Source of the DNA: Lasiodiplodia sp. COLG20 | Lineage: Eukaryota; Ascomycota; Dothideomycetes; Botryosphaeriales; Botryosphaeriaceae | Assembly: GCA_009801085.1 (NCBI GenBank) | Contig: VNWV01000001.1 | Location: 3,224,001 to 3,288,000 of the forward strand | Reading direction: 5' to 3' | DNA: 64,000 nucleotides | Shown: piece by piece, positions 34,992 to 46,196 of the stretch | How positions within the stretch are numbered: position 1 is the first letter of the stretch | Layout of the letters: each line of letters begins with the position of its first letter | Translations under genes and position numbers: made by a program | Notes under the pieces: model-generated | Databases searched by the model: none | The model's input: only the letters and a program-made list of their open reading frames with translations | Told to the model about the DNA's origin: nothing

Positions 34992-35501
34992 TCACTCTCT
35001 GTCGACCCTCACCGCAAAGCAGCCGTGCGCCGCGTAATGCAAATGCAAATACTCGACCCTCTCATCTGCTTCCTGCCCCTCTGAGAACATCCTCTCACAA
35101 GCCGTGACCAGGTCCTTACCTTCGGCAACCTCAGCCTCTTTCAGCATACCCCTCTTGTCAAATGCTTTAACCGCCATCAACCTCGCCGCCTGCTGCTCCG
35201 GCACGCACCCACCGAAATCCCTCCTCACGTCGACCGACTCGCAGGTGTTGTCCTTTGATGCCAGATCGTGCACGAATATGGCGGTGGCTCCGCGATACGG
35301 ACTGTCCTTGCTGTCCGTGGGAAAGGGATCGTAGGAAAGCAGCATGGCGCGGTCGCCAGGTGCAATATCGCGGAGGCAACGCCGGCACGGTACGGGAGTG
35401 GAGAGGGTTCTGGGGACGGCGGCGGCAAGGGCGGCGGGAGTGAGCGGCGTGGGGAGGGGGCGCCAGTGGAGAGTAGGAGGCAGGGGGACGTTGTGCGACA
35501 T
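34992..35501 (-). CDS. DUF1203-family protein
   Basis: Single exon, 169 residues. The block PVPCRRCLRDIAPGDRAMLL, followed by SYDPFP, then YRGATAIFVH, matches the DUF1203 family found in bacteria and fungi, and the length is right. Function of the family is unknown. The C-terminal part keeps HYAAHGCFAVRVDR, also family-like. No targeting signal. The GC-rich coding strand allows long shadow frames on the other strand, but only this frame gives a recognisable family. Confidence 0.8.
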   Translation of the reverse strand: MSHNVPLPPTLHWRPLPTPLTPAALAAAVPRTLSTPVPCRRCLRDIAPGDRAMLLSYDPFPTDSKDSPYRGATAIFVHDLASKDNTCESVDVRRDFGGCVPEQQAARLMAVKAFDKRGMLKEAEVAEGKDLVTACERMFSEGQEADERVEYLHLHYAAHGCFAVRVDRE

Positions 35502-36507
35502 TTCTTTTATGAGTAAGTTGCTGGTCCAAAACTTGTGGTCGGAGGGGTTGTTGGTAAAAGGCGGGCATTCCCGGGGTTTTCTAGGGGCCCTTACTGTTGC
35601 TTTGTGGATTGCAAATGAGCTGGAAGTGAACAGTGTGGTGCTTGGTGAAGTTGAGTCTGCGTGATAGAGGTGAATGACAAGCCATCTTTATACTTGACCG
35701 CACTCCTTCACGCTGTACCGATCGCCCGTGGAGTCAGCCCATACATCCTTTCGAATTGACCAATGAGCTCTGAGATTTCCAGTGTGCATATTCCGGATAC
35801 GAGAAGAATGTTGAGTTTAATGATTTGGCTGGCTCAAGATCAAAAGTTCGACAGCATCGACGGTGGAAGTGACCAATGAGAATAGTTTCCAGCTGGCGGG
35901 CTTATGGTGATCGAAGTGACCAATCAGGTGGCTCGCCAACTAACAGGTACTTCACTCGGCCCAACAAACTCCCACTCTTACTTAGTGATTGCCTTGGCCA
36001 TCGAGACAATTCGTTCAATATCCTTTGTTCTCCTGTGGCTGCCCCTCGCTCGAGATTGTATTGATCAACAAATATTGTGGAAGGCATTTGAAGGTAAGCA
36101 GATGCCCAAAAGTCTTATCGATAAGAAACACCAAAGACATATCGATGGAAGAGCTACAGTGGTCTGTTCATTGCAATTTATACCGTGGCTGTCGCTTCAG
36201 ACAATGTTTTAAATGCTATTCAAGGTCAATGTCCCATAGCGAGGTATGCACGAGCAAATTGAGAGGCACGTTCCATTGTTTACTACTCGACTGTGGCCTT
36301 GCTTTCGGGAAGGCGCACGGCAGGGATCCAGGTGCCCATCCGCCATCGCTCGTAATTTCAGTCGCCATCTTTCCCCATCATCTATTATGGTTGCGGGTCC
36401 CTGATTCTGTTGATGAAAGGCTTCTCAAAGACCACCACGTCGAAACAGCTACCGAAGTCATCCCATGATGTCATTGCTTCTACTTGCAGGGACCATCTCG
36501 GAGTAGC
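35502..36507. other. Intergenic region, nothing recognised
   Basis: About 1 kb; short open frames only, no supported feature. Confidence 0.45.
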
Positions 36508-36798
36508 TTAGCCACGGACTTTGCGTTGAGGATACGTGCGTCGAGCACGACCCTGCGGTCGAGACGGAGGAGGCGGCGCCGGTAGAAGAAAGCTGAGAAG
36601 AATGAGGTAGAGGAGAAAGACTCCAAAGAAGAGTAGGACGGGCTTCACAGCGCAAAGCGTGAGAAGCTGAATGACGCGGCCGAGAAGGGTGCAGGAAGTG
36701 ACGATCAAGTTGAGCCAATGATCAATCAGAGTGAGGAAGTTGACGTGTATATCAATCATAATGGTAGATAAGTCAGTGTCGTTGGTCGCTTGCTCCAT
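36508..36798 (-). CDS. Small two-helix membrane protein, unknown
   Basis: Open frame of 96 residues from an ATG in good context (ATACCATGG). Residues about 20-48 and 50-72 are two hydrophobic segments, the second being VLLFFGVFLLYLILLSFLL. The tail is a Pro stretch followed by basic residues (RPQGRARRTYPQRKVRG). I do not recognise a family. Support is only composition, start context and the coherent membrane topology; it could be a chance frame. Confidence 0.4.
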   Translation of the reverse strand: MEQATNDTDLSTIMIDIHVNFLTLIDHWLNLIVTSCTLLGRVIQLLTLCAVKPVLLFFGVFLLYLILLSFLLPAPPPPSRPQGRARRTYPQRKVRG

Positions 36799-37373
36799 GG
36801 TATCAAGCTTGATGTCCTGAAAGCGACGGTTGGTAGTGAGGCTAGTGTAGAGAGGCGCAAGAATGATGCTTTGTAGGGTGTCGGACAAGTGGGTTATATG
36901 AGAATCTCAAACTTCGGTTGCGATAGTTATCGTGAGAGAGAAGTTTGCTTTTGGAGGGCGGAAGGTTTGTAGAGGCGGGAACAAGTCTACTATAGCTGTC
37001 GCTGGCCACTTACGCGCAAACGTAATGCCGCTGTGCTATCTCACACACCAGGCATGAGAATCCAGCTGTAGCTCGCAAAGCAATATACAGCACCGCAAAG
37101 GCCATTCCCACATCTTCCATTTCCCAAAAGCGCTTCGGGGTTGAGCGGCTCTCTTATCGTCTTCCGTTTCTATTTATCAACCTGCTCCAATTGTTGCATT
37201 GATCGCAAATGGTCTGCGTCTCAAGCAGATGATTGGCCAATGGCTGCGTCGCGTCGGAAGCCAAGCGAGCGACACGCGGGCCCCCGCAAAACTAAGCTTA
37301 CAAACGCGTCCACCCCAAGTCCCGCCTCCTCCCCCATCGTCACCGACCACCCTGCCACCGCCTCTCTTCAGCT
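36799..37373. other. Intergenic region, promoter of the chromodomain gene
   Basis: No supported gene between the small membrane protein and the three-chromodomain gene. Confidence 0.45.
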
Positions 37374-39271
37374 ATGGCGCAAGTCGCCGCTGCTGCCCGC
37401 GCAGCAAAAGCCACGCGCAGTGCCCCAACATCCGCCTCCGCCACGCCAGAAACCACCCAACGCGCCTCACGCGTCCGCAATGCTACCGCGCCGCCGCCTC
37501 CATCATCCTCCTCCGCTCCGCCCAAGACACTCAAGGACACAGACAAGAGACGAGGCACCGCGCCGCGCACAGGATCGGCATCGATGGCTGCACCTGCTGC
37601 TGCCGAGACGTCGGACTTTTACGAAGCGCGCGCCATCATCGATGAGAAAGGATCGCGCTATCTGATCGACTGGGAGGGCGTCGATCCGGCAACGGGCGCA
37701 GCGTACGCGCCGACGTGGGAGCCAAAGCGCTCTGCGAATGCGGCGCTGAAGCGTGAATGGGAGGGAAAGAAAGCAAAGAACAGGGCCGAGCAGGCCAAGG
37801 TTGGAGACGCTGAGACGCGGAGTCAGGGCCAGAGCAAGGTACAACGGGGCAATGCCCGCAATGGGACAGCGCAAAAGGACTCAGCATCGAACCGCGCACT
37901 CCGCGCGCCCTCTGGTCGCCAGCGAGAGCAGCGCATTGGCAAGGAAGCTCAGGATCGGGAAGTGCAAAAAAAGAACCAGACCGGCCGGCCTTCCACCCAA
38001 GACAGCAAACACAAGTCCGATACCGGCCATGAAGCTCACCAGAACAGGCTGCGTGAGCCCTCGGGCCGCCATCTCAAGCGCAAGCGCGGCACTGACGGCG
38101 CCGCCGACAGGGCCAAGCCTGAGTCCGCTACTACTCGTTCGCAACCCCAGCCAAACAACAAAAGGCAGCGCCGCCAGCCCGCTGAGCTTCCATTGGAGTC
38201 TCCTTCCGAGCAAGTCTTCCCCGCAAGAGCCATCACCGGCGAGCGGCCGCGGCAGTACCGCGTCGCGTGGGAGAAGGACCCTGTTACCGGAGAGGAATAT
38301 GAAGATACCTGGGAGCCGAAGAGCTACGTGTCGCGGGATCTGGTGGCTGAATGGCGCCGGCAGCAGAAAGGCATGTCACAGAAGGCATCGACGAAACAGA
38401 AAAAGCAGCCGGCAGAGAAGACACATGAGAGCCAGGACGAACAGCAACAGGAGGAACCGGACGACAATGTTTATCTCGTAAGGGCAATCGTCGGTGAACG
38501 CAAGCGCCAATATCTCGTGGCGTGGGAGGACGATCCGAGGACTGGAGAGAAGTTCGAGGATACCTGGGAGCCGAAAAGGAACGTCTCGAAGGACCTGGTG
38601 GCTGAGTGGCGGCAGCAGAAGGATACGAAGCGACCTAAGGAGACGTCGAAGCAGCCTGAGGAGACGCCGAAGCAGCCTGAGGAGACGCCGAAGCAGCCTG
38701 AGGAGACGCCGAAGCAGCCTGAGGAGACGTTGAAGCGGCCAGAGGAGACGTTGAAGCGGCCAGAGGAGACGCCGAAGCGACTAAAAGAGCCGGCGCAGAA
38801 GCCACCCGAGGAGTCTCCAGCCACAGCAGCATTCTCGGAGATGGTAATGGAGGTGCTGCGCGAGGAAGAGCAAAGGCAACAATCTCCGTATGTGCATCTT
38901 TCCCGTTCTCCCGAAGCCTCTTGGAACTGACAGTCCCTGGCAGCTCTCTCCCAATCGGGCCAGTGACTCCACGTAGAGACGAAGACGAGTATGAAGAAGA
39001 TGAAGAAGAGGGTTCATATACGCCATCTTCCACCATGGTGCTTACTGCTGCTCCCGTCGCCGACGTTATCACCATGGAGCCCCACACAAGTGAGACACCG
39101 GGCACAACCCACAACACTTCGAAATCAGCTAACTCGGTCATCCCACAGCAGCAGATTAGGAACGCTCCAGGACTTGAAAATGCGTGGTCCTTCTGGGAAG
39201 AATGCTACCCTCGCACGCGAACGGTCGTTACGTACGGCTCGAAAGGCCGAAGGCTACTCGCGGATCTATAG
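37374..39271 (+). CDS. Protein with three chromodomain-like modules
   Basis: Two exons (37374-38887, 38944-39271; 56-bp intron, donor GTATGT) give 613 residues. Three similar modules stand at about residues 81-130, 279-330 and 363-412. Each has the chromodomain pattern: aromatic/hydrophobic start (YEARAI, FPARAI, YLVRAI), a strand with YLIDWEG, YRVAWEK or YLVAWED, then TWEPK and a helix ending in EW. The linkers are basic and low-complexity, module 3 is followed by seven 21-bp repeats (KQPEETP units), and exon 2 begins with a DEDEYEEDEEE stretch. Chromodomains usually bind methylated histone tails, so a nuclear chromatin role is expected. Modules 2 and 3 resemble each other most, so one probably arose by duplication. 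No chromoshadow domain is seen. Confidence 0.85.
38628..38774 (+). repeat. Seven 21-bp tandem repeats inside the chromodomain gene
   Basis: Units of 21 bp (consensus AAGCAGCCTGAGGAGACGCC plus G) code for K-Q/R-P-E-E-T-P/L/S. The inner four units are nearly identical, the outer ones diverged, typical of slippage or unequal exchange. Confidence 0.9.
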
Positions 39272-40350
39272 ATTTTGGGCGCGTCAGCATCTGCATATCG
39301 CAAACCCCACGGTATTGGTGACTGTCTTTCCCGCGCAGCCAGTGAGACGGGTCTCGCACTCCCGCTCAGCTCATCTAGTCTTCCGGAAGAGTGGGTAGGA
39401 TCGTGTGATAGAGTGCAGCCCGGTTGCACGTCGTATTTGCAGGAACATGTTGCACAGCGACAGGGACCTCGGACTAGCGTGTGGTGCCGATCCAGAAGTA
39501 TAATGGCTAATCTCCTGAACTTGAAAAAGACGAGATTCCAGGCTCCAGAGCCCCTGCAATATTAACCATTCAGACTATTTTTCATGATCAGTTCTACCCG
39601 CACTTCTTTGGTACCACTCTGTCTTTTATTGAGTATACTGACGCGCTGCTATTGGTCTGCGCCTACATCCTGCAACGAGGCCTTGGGAACTGCAAACGCT
39701 CGGACTGGTGACACTGACCCCGCAACTATGCCTAAAAGCATCTGCCAGTGTCACAAGCCAGCCGAGCTGGTGCCTGCCACTTGTGATGCCGCCCCTTCCT
39801 TTTGGAAAAGAAACGTGCCGTTTGCGTGATTTGCCGACTTGAATCACGCTTCTCGATACGACAGGACAGATAAGATGACGGAAGAGCTTCGGTGGATGAG
39901 GATTTAAAGCAGGTAGCAGAATCTAAGATAATAGACAAGCATTTGCCAAGGCCCTCATTAAGCTGATCTGTAAGAGCTGATGGTTCCACTGCCGCTCTCG
40001 ATAAGGCCAGTGCATTCTATGCGCCGTTTTCGGGTGGCGCGAAACGGCTGGAGATCCTGCAAATATCAACAACATGCACTCCGTTGAGCCTGATCTCAAA
40101 CATCGCTGCAGCAATCTCCCGCATTTGATGCCTCCAGCAAGATGCTTGTTCGTGTTGTGCAACGGCTCTGCCGTTGTGTGATAACGTCAAGCGTTGGAAA
40201 CTCGACCAGGCTCAGGGAAGGAAAGTCCGGAGCCTGCCATACTTGCTCGTTTGAGACAACAGAGAGCTGTTCAGCAGATCAACGCCCTCGTGCAGCATCT
40301 ATATAATTTCTCGACACTTTTGAAGTCCAGAGAATACCCCACAGGTAGCC
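39272..40350. other. Intergenic region, nothing recognised
   Basis: About 1.1 kb; no supported gene or RNA. Confidence 0.45.
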
Positions 40351-41371
40351 ATGTCTCACCTCACGCCAAAATACACCACAGAAGAAGTTGGTCACACAAA
40401 CCAGACAATGGAACAACCCGCTGCGCTTCCCACGACAACTTCTTTGCCCATCGCTGGCCAGCATAACTCTATCGAGCCTGTTGCAGGTCCGCAGAAGCGT
40501 TTCCGCGAGGGAAGCACTCACAACCCACTCCCATCTTTGTTGTATGTGTAATTCCTCCCCTGTCCGTTCCGCTCCTCTTAACTCCACCTTTCCTTTTGGC
40601 CCAACTCGACTCCGAAGGCACAACTAACCGCACCGAACTTCAAGCAGCACGGACGAAGAGGTTCGCGATATCAAAGCTCATCGCTCTTCCAACCTTCTCA
40701 CATTCTCCCCTCCTGGCGTCAGCACATTCATTACCGCGCCCGCGGACGCCACATTCACCATCCTTCCAACCGGCGTTCCGTACAACGGCCGTATCGGCGA
40801 GACGGCATTCCACGGTCTCCCCGCCTGCGCCACCCAGTTCTCCGCATCCACTTCGCCCACCTGCGTCCTGCCCGCCAACAACGCTCCCACAGGGCAAGAC
40901 AGCGACCCCAAGCAGCCCAGCATCTTCTCGCCCAGCCTCGTCCGATGGGTCGTCGATGCCGCTACACAGACGCGGTGGAAAGGGTGGGATGTGCCTCCTT
41001 GGCGAGCGGCAGAGCTTGATGCCATTGCGGAAGAAGAGGGGAGGGTTAGAGGCGCGAAGAAGAGGAGAGTGGGGGAGTATGTGGCTGGGGTGGAGTTGGT
41101 TGGGGCTGTGGTTGGTGGGGGTTCTGGTGGCAGTTGTGGTGGAGAGGACATGTATGATTCGGATGAGACGGTATCGGCGAAGGGCGAGGAGGGGGTGGAA
41201 GAGGAGTGGGAAGATACTGAGACTGGGGCCGGGTCTGCTATGGGACTGGAGCACGGCGGTGTGGGTACTGCGGAAGTGGAGTTGGGTGGCAGTATGGACA
41301 AAAACAGCGTTGGTGGAGAAGCAGAGGTGCTTGAGCTGGGACTGAAGCAAGATGGTGCTACGGCATGGTAG
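40351..41371 (+). CDS. Hypothetical acidic protein
   Basis: Two exons (40351-40541 and 40648-41371; 106-bp intron, donor GTATGT) give 304 residues. I do not recognise the family. The central part (FSPPGVSTFITAPADATF and following) has strand-like, protein-like sequence ending in RWKGWDVPPWRAAELDAI; then comes a basic GAKKRR patch that could be a nuclear signal, and a Gly/Glu/Val-rich acidic tail. The acceptor is a tandem AAG-CAG, so an isoform with one extra Ser is possible. The frame was chosen over two overlapping open frames because those have shadow-type composition (Pro/Ser/His runs). Confidence 0.6.
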
Positions 41372-42112
41372 TGGCTCTCTTATGCCATAGGGAGATGTCA
41401 AACGTCGCGTAATGGGAGCGATGTTTAATATCAGCATCATATATCATCTGGCGCGTGGAGACCTACTGCGTGATTATATTCAATATCATTATTGAACAGC
41501 AGCCTGCCGGCCATGTTGTGTGTTGGTGTAGCTTGCTACCACAATTACGATCGACCCATTTATTCTTCCAGATTAGGCAGTGATATCACCACCACCACTC
41601 ACGCAGCTGGCACATTCCGCCGGACGCTGAATACTCCCCTGCACCCTGCGTGCCACCCCGGTCCCTGATTGCCAGCGCTAGCGCCTGCGGGCCGCCGGGT
41701 CGAGCGGCTCGATCCGCCAGCCACCCGGTCCACTTTTCTCAGGCAGCGCTACTGAACACTACATCAGTGCGACTAACAGCGCGGCCAGGTTCAGGGTCCA
41801 TGTCGCACTGAATTCGAGTCTCTGTGTGGACAGCATCTGTAGTACAAGCGGCCGAACTAGTTCTGCGGAGAGCGTTGATGTAGGTGGCTGGTTCGGGACG
41901 TGCATATGCTGCTCCGAACACAGAGTCACTTTGGGCCCAATCACGCAATTTTTTCCGCCCTGCTTCCGGGATCGGCTAATCTTAAAAGCGGTGCTTTGCG
42001 AGCGGCGCGTTGATAAACATTCTACATCACTCGCCGACCGCTGCAGCACCTGCACCTGCAACCAAAACATTGCCACGCGGACACCTCACTCCACCAGCCG
42101 GACAGTGCCGTC
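41372..42112. other. Intergenic region, nothing recognised
   Basis: GC-rich around 41600-41740, otherwise unremarkable; no supported gene. Confidence 0.45.
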
Positions 42113-42650
42113 ATGGATCCCGCCTGGGTATCTCACGTCACCAATGAGCTTTCTCAGATGCGTCAAGAGATAGTCGCTCTCCGCAACGAAGTTCATGCGC
42201 TCAATAACGACGCATCGACCAACCTTCGCGGCGAGATGAACGCCATCTGGGATCAGTTCAGGCTCAGCTTCGACAGCATCATTGCCATCAGGAACGAAAT
42301 GCTTTTGAAGTTTGCTCTGTACGCTGCCTCTCGCACTAAGCCCTTTGTGTTTCCCGATTACACGTGCGAACAGGGTCGACAACTACCACGCGATTCACTA
42401 CAACAACAAGCTCATCTTCAGCGGCGATCGCAACCTTGCTCCTCTGCGCTCCATTGTCAACTACAAACCCATCCCCGGTTTCCCCGCCACCGCCAACGAC
42501 ATCGACCGTCTCAGCGCCAACGCCGTCGATACTATTCTTGATCACCTCGATGGCAAGCACGATGGTCTGCTGTTTGAGAGGAAGGAGCGCCTCATGTCCA
42601 TGATTGGCCTGGTCAAGAACGCTCCCGAGCTGACTTCGCAGCACGAGTGA
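42113..42650 (+). CDS. Small coiled-coil hypothetical protein
   Basis: Two exons (42113-42309, 42374-42650; 64-bp intron, acceptor ACAG) give 157 residues. The N-terminal 65 residues form a likely coiled coil with heptad Leu/Val/Ile spacing (VTNELSQMRQEIVALRNEVH and on). The C-terminal half has YNNKLIFSGDRNLAPLRSIV and a charged helical end. Reading without the intron shifts the frame and loses this sequence, which supports the splice. No family is recognised; it belongs to the run of orphan genes typical of this tract. Confidence 0.65.
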
Positions 42651-42852
42651 GTCATCAGCACTGTCGTTTTCCAAGACCATCGCGACACCGGACAGTCAGT
42701 AGATAGAACAAAACTTGAGGTGGCACAGTAACTTTGTCGAGCAAGTTGGTCGAGCAGAAATATTGAAAAGGAAGGTGGCGGCTCAGGATTTCCTAGGAAT
42801 CGAGACTCCTTCGAACTTCATAGCGTGGCGATGGCGCGATTGCGAAGTGCTT

Positions 42853-43336
42853 TCATGTATCCTTCGCCGGTGGCCACCTACTAACGCTGATTTTGGCAGT
42901 GTATGACTTTACTTCCCTCCCAAACCAGACCCACGCCGTCCTCAGCTGCCCAAGCTGCCGCACATTCCGTTCAAGCATCTGCTTCTCCCCCATCCGCCCG
43001 TCCAGCGCATCGTCATCCGTCCCAGAGCTCGTACACATCGCGCAGCACCTCCATCCGCTCCAGCAGCCGCCTCATCGCCCGCCACAACACGCGGGTGGTG
43101 ATAGCGGCGGCCTTGCAGCGTCGGCGCCGACGTCACAAGAGCCCGACAAGCGCCCTGAGCTGGCTGATGTGGTCGCCGTGGTGGTTGGGATGCGTGTGCG
43201 GCAGGAGAAGCAGTTGGCCATATTGGTTTTGGTGCTGGAATCGCTGATGGTGAAAGGAGGATGAAGGAGACGGGGCTGCTGCGACCGCGAGAGCAATGCG
43301 GGAGGGGTTCCGTGCCATTGGGAAAGAGGCGTCCAT
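42853..43336 (-). pseudogene. Possible decayed gene (one stop, one frameshift)
   Basis: On the minus strand protein-like sequence continues across breaks. An ATG at 43336 opens a frame ending in HISQLRALVGLL and a TGA (about 43133). The same frame resumes as MRRLLERMEVLRDVYELWDG to another TGA. One frame over, GRMGEKQMLERNVRQLGQLR continues to 42853. The helical, charged character of the two downstream pieces argues for lost coding sequence, but a short intron or chance cannot be excluded. No family recognised. Confidence 0.3.
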
Positions 43337-45082
43337 GCAGGCAGGTGCAGGGCGCTGCGCCTGTTTCGGCGTGGGGTTAGAGAGGCCAGGAAGAGATGGT
43401 GCATTTCACTTTCAACCAACGAATACCCGCCCTCCCGTACATTCCTGTACTGCAGATTTCCGACAAGAGCTGGCATGAGTGTGGCGTGGACAGCGGCAGC
43501 AGACGGTTTCCCGCAGCGTACGTACCATGCCATCTCATATGATAGGCCGGTGTAACCTGCGCTAATGCGGCCACCCGTAACAGCTGAACGAAGTTGGTGC
43601 ATGTTGTCGAAACCAGCTAGCGCGAGAACCATCAAGCCGGCCGTGTAGCTGAGAAAGATTGAACGTCGCATGGCCAAGGCTGATGCGTGTTACCGCCCGC
43701 TTGTTCCCCAGCGCCGATTCATTCGTCGCGAGCTTTGCACTTGCCGTATCCCGCATCAACTAAGCACGCGCTCCTCCAACCATGTGCTTTATCATCCCGC
43801 TGCGTCGTGCTACAGCTGAATCTGCACATTTTCCGGTCGGAAGCGTACTATAGGAACAGCGAGGAAAATCACGAGCACCATGGACCTCACAGTTGAACCC
43901 GCGCTTATTGGCCGTTGTGTGGGACGACCACAATTACAAATATCTCTCTTGTGCTCCCAGCTTACCGATGGGTAGTTCTGGTCCTGCGAAGTGGAGCGGA
44001 AAGCTGCTTCCCCACCCCCGCACTCCATATCGCAATAGCCAATCATCCATGTATGTCTTCACCACTTGTACCCTCCTCCGCTCCACTTCTCACCACTGCA
44101 ATCTTGCTTGAGTCTTATGTGCCTTGCTTATGCCTACTTTCATACACCCCATTGGATACAATGAAATCGCGAAGTTTGTCATCATGTCACTGCTCTTGTA
44201 GCACTGTGCAATATCTCGTGTTCTCGGGAAACACTGCTTGGTTGTTCTATTTGCCAAGGTTTCTTCCCGCCTTTTGTATAAACGGTTGCCATCGTGCTTT
44301 TGAAGGCTTTGTTTCTCTTCAACTTACAAACTACGGCTCATATTCATCTTTACTCCGGGGCTTGAGAGACAATGTTGGGTCTAAATAGCAGTTCACAACT
44401 TCGTTGCTCTCGCATTTATTTCCATTTCGGGAACCTAATCAACCGGGCATGTTCTCAGAGAAGTCTCGTGCCCTCCTGCAAAAACGACATGCAGTATCAG
44501 GGCTATGCTCTAGTAACAAGACACTGCCTTGAATAGTAAGTCCAACTCGCCTCGGTTGAAGAAATACCACGCTTTTCTTACTCTCGTGGGCTTTATAGAA
44601 AAGTCGAGTCGGATTGGACTTACGCTTTCTTCGACAGGCGGTACTGGCGCCCTACAGCCACACATTTTTCCAGCCAACCCCGGGATCGCGTCGGGGCGAA
44701 ACAGCACCGCCTGTCATCAGGATTGTCTTGTCTGCGTCCTCTCCGCCATCATGACCGAGTCATACTACACAGGTCATGGTCTCGGTATCCATACTCTCGG
44801 CGATGGCGCTAGTACCAAAAGCTTTCCAGGTATTGGTAACGCCTTCCTATCACCCAAACAGCTCTCCAGACTGTTTATCGACGAAGGCTTGAGATTGCCG
44901 AATGCAATCTCCAACAGACAGACAGCAACTCCTCCCTGCAATATATGCCATATGCGTCTGACGTAGCCCATCACACCTACTGGAAAAGGTATTGCTCTTT
45001 CAAACGACCATGAAAGAGAAGAAATAAAGTTGGGTCTATCGAGGATCCAACGCGGATCCCACAAACCTCACTCCACCGTCTC
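43337..45082. other. Gene-poor stretch
   Basis: Several short open frames on both strands, none with family features. An imperfect inverted repeat (GTAAGTCCAA at 44536-44545 against 44614-44623) is the only structure noticed. Confidence 0.4.
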
Positions 45083-45560
45083 TCACAACTGCGGTCAGTT
45101 GTCCTGGTGACTACGCGAGTTTGAAACCACTCTTCCACTTACCTCGGTGAGGTAAATGTGTAAGGCGTAGCATGTCCAGCTGTCCGCGTTGTGAATGAGA
45201 TTGGCCTGATCCAGCAGCTTACCGCCCTTCGTGGGGTTGTAGCAGCTCCATGCACTATAGACGAAATCCGCGACTCGTCGGCTTGGTGGGTTCGTGGTGA
45301 CTAGTGGGTAGTGCATGAACTCATGAAGCTCCCTGAAAGCAGCGCACCATATTGTCTGTGTTCATGTGGTCGGCGAAGCCTATACCAGCACAGGAGTCGA
45401 CAAGTAAGGTTTTGGTGTTGAGGAATCGACAGACTTCGCGCAGTAATGCATACCCAGGGTCCGGTTGAAAGTCGTTTCCAAGTGTAATAGCTAATAATAT
45501 ATTGCCGCCTGCCGCCTGAGACCTTAAAACACCAAAAAAAAAAATTGCCTGTTCTACATT
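45083..45560 (-). CDS. Zinc-metallopeptidase-like gene, 3' exons (5' part unresolved)
   Basis: The clearest exon is 45332-45143, with the zinc-binding HEXXH motif ELHEFMHYP (codons at 45325-45311) and, further on, IHNADSWTCYALHIYLTE, which resembles the NADSYA block of fungal secreted Asp/Lys-type metallo-endopeptidases. It ends at a canonical donor GTAAGT, and a 54-bp intron with branch CTGAC leads to a last exon of only TTG TGA (45088-45083). Upstream, a frame ending in LGNDFQPDPG (down to 45454) joins in phase across a 121-bp intron GTATGC...TTTCAG. Alternatively that 121-bp stretch, itself protein-like, was coding and the frame is now broken. The 5' end and signal peptide were not found. 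Upper bound is approximate. Confidence 0.4.
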
Positions 45561-46196
45561 CACTTTGCTTTTCACCCGTGACGATCACCAACACTCAGAA
45601 TCCGTAAGGCGACCGAAGTTGTTTTAGTCACTATTGATGTAGACATTGGCCGAAAGAATCGCGAGGTTCTTGCCAAAACAAAGGACAAGTAATGACTTAC
45701 GAAGCGCCATCAAACAAAATTTTCCAGTCACTTTACCGTTTCTCACCTTGGCAAACGAATGTAAAGCAAGACGATAAACACGTGGTGGGAATATGACGCC
45801 GATAGAGTAGTGCTCTTGGTGCTTGTCTGAGAGGAGTTTTTCCTAAAGTATCCATTGGCCAAAGCCCACACATGCGAGGTTGGTAGAGCGTGGGACTCTC
45901 TAGTGTCGATCTGAGAAAGCAGCTCACTGTTTGCGTAAATCGTGCCAGTGATGGTGAGGCCGTGATTGTTCCCGGTGATCACAGAATCCATAACAGAAAA
46001 TGCAGGAAACGAGTGAGAAAGAGCCATTTAAGTGTTATCGAACGGATGGTCTCATTTGGCCATTGGGATGCCGCTGGGTACGGGACAGCCCGACTTCACA
46101 TTCTCTCCTCTTCTATAAGGAATCGCGCGTCTTCACTACCTTCGACTCTTCAACAGTTTGCCGACCTATCATCTTGATCCTCATCCAACACTCACC
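45561..46196. other. Unresolved region 5' of the metallopeptidase-like gene
   Basis: May hold its missing 5' exons; a minus-strand frame from an ATG at about 46027 is open for 94 codons but has no recognisable feature. Also the promoter of the plus-strand kinase-like gene. Confidence 0.35.

Noticed and set aside
40640..41440. Minus-strand 266-codon open frame over the acidic hypothetical gene
   Set aside because: Shadow-type composition (Ser/Pro/His/Arg/Thr runs); the spliced plus-strand frame has better protein character and splice sites.
43915..44388. Plus-strand open frame of 157 codons
   Set aside because: Hydrophobic/Ser/Cys-rich chance frame without start context, splice logic or family features.
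44536..44623. Imperfect inverted repeat with GTAAGTCCAA ends
   Set aside because: Only the outer 10 bp and a short inner stretch pair; too weak to call a mobile element.
44749..44966. ATG-led frame with a terminal CNICHM resembling a zinc-knuckle start
   Set aside because: Too short and lacking a second Cys/His pair; no supporting context.
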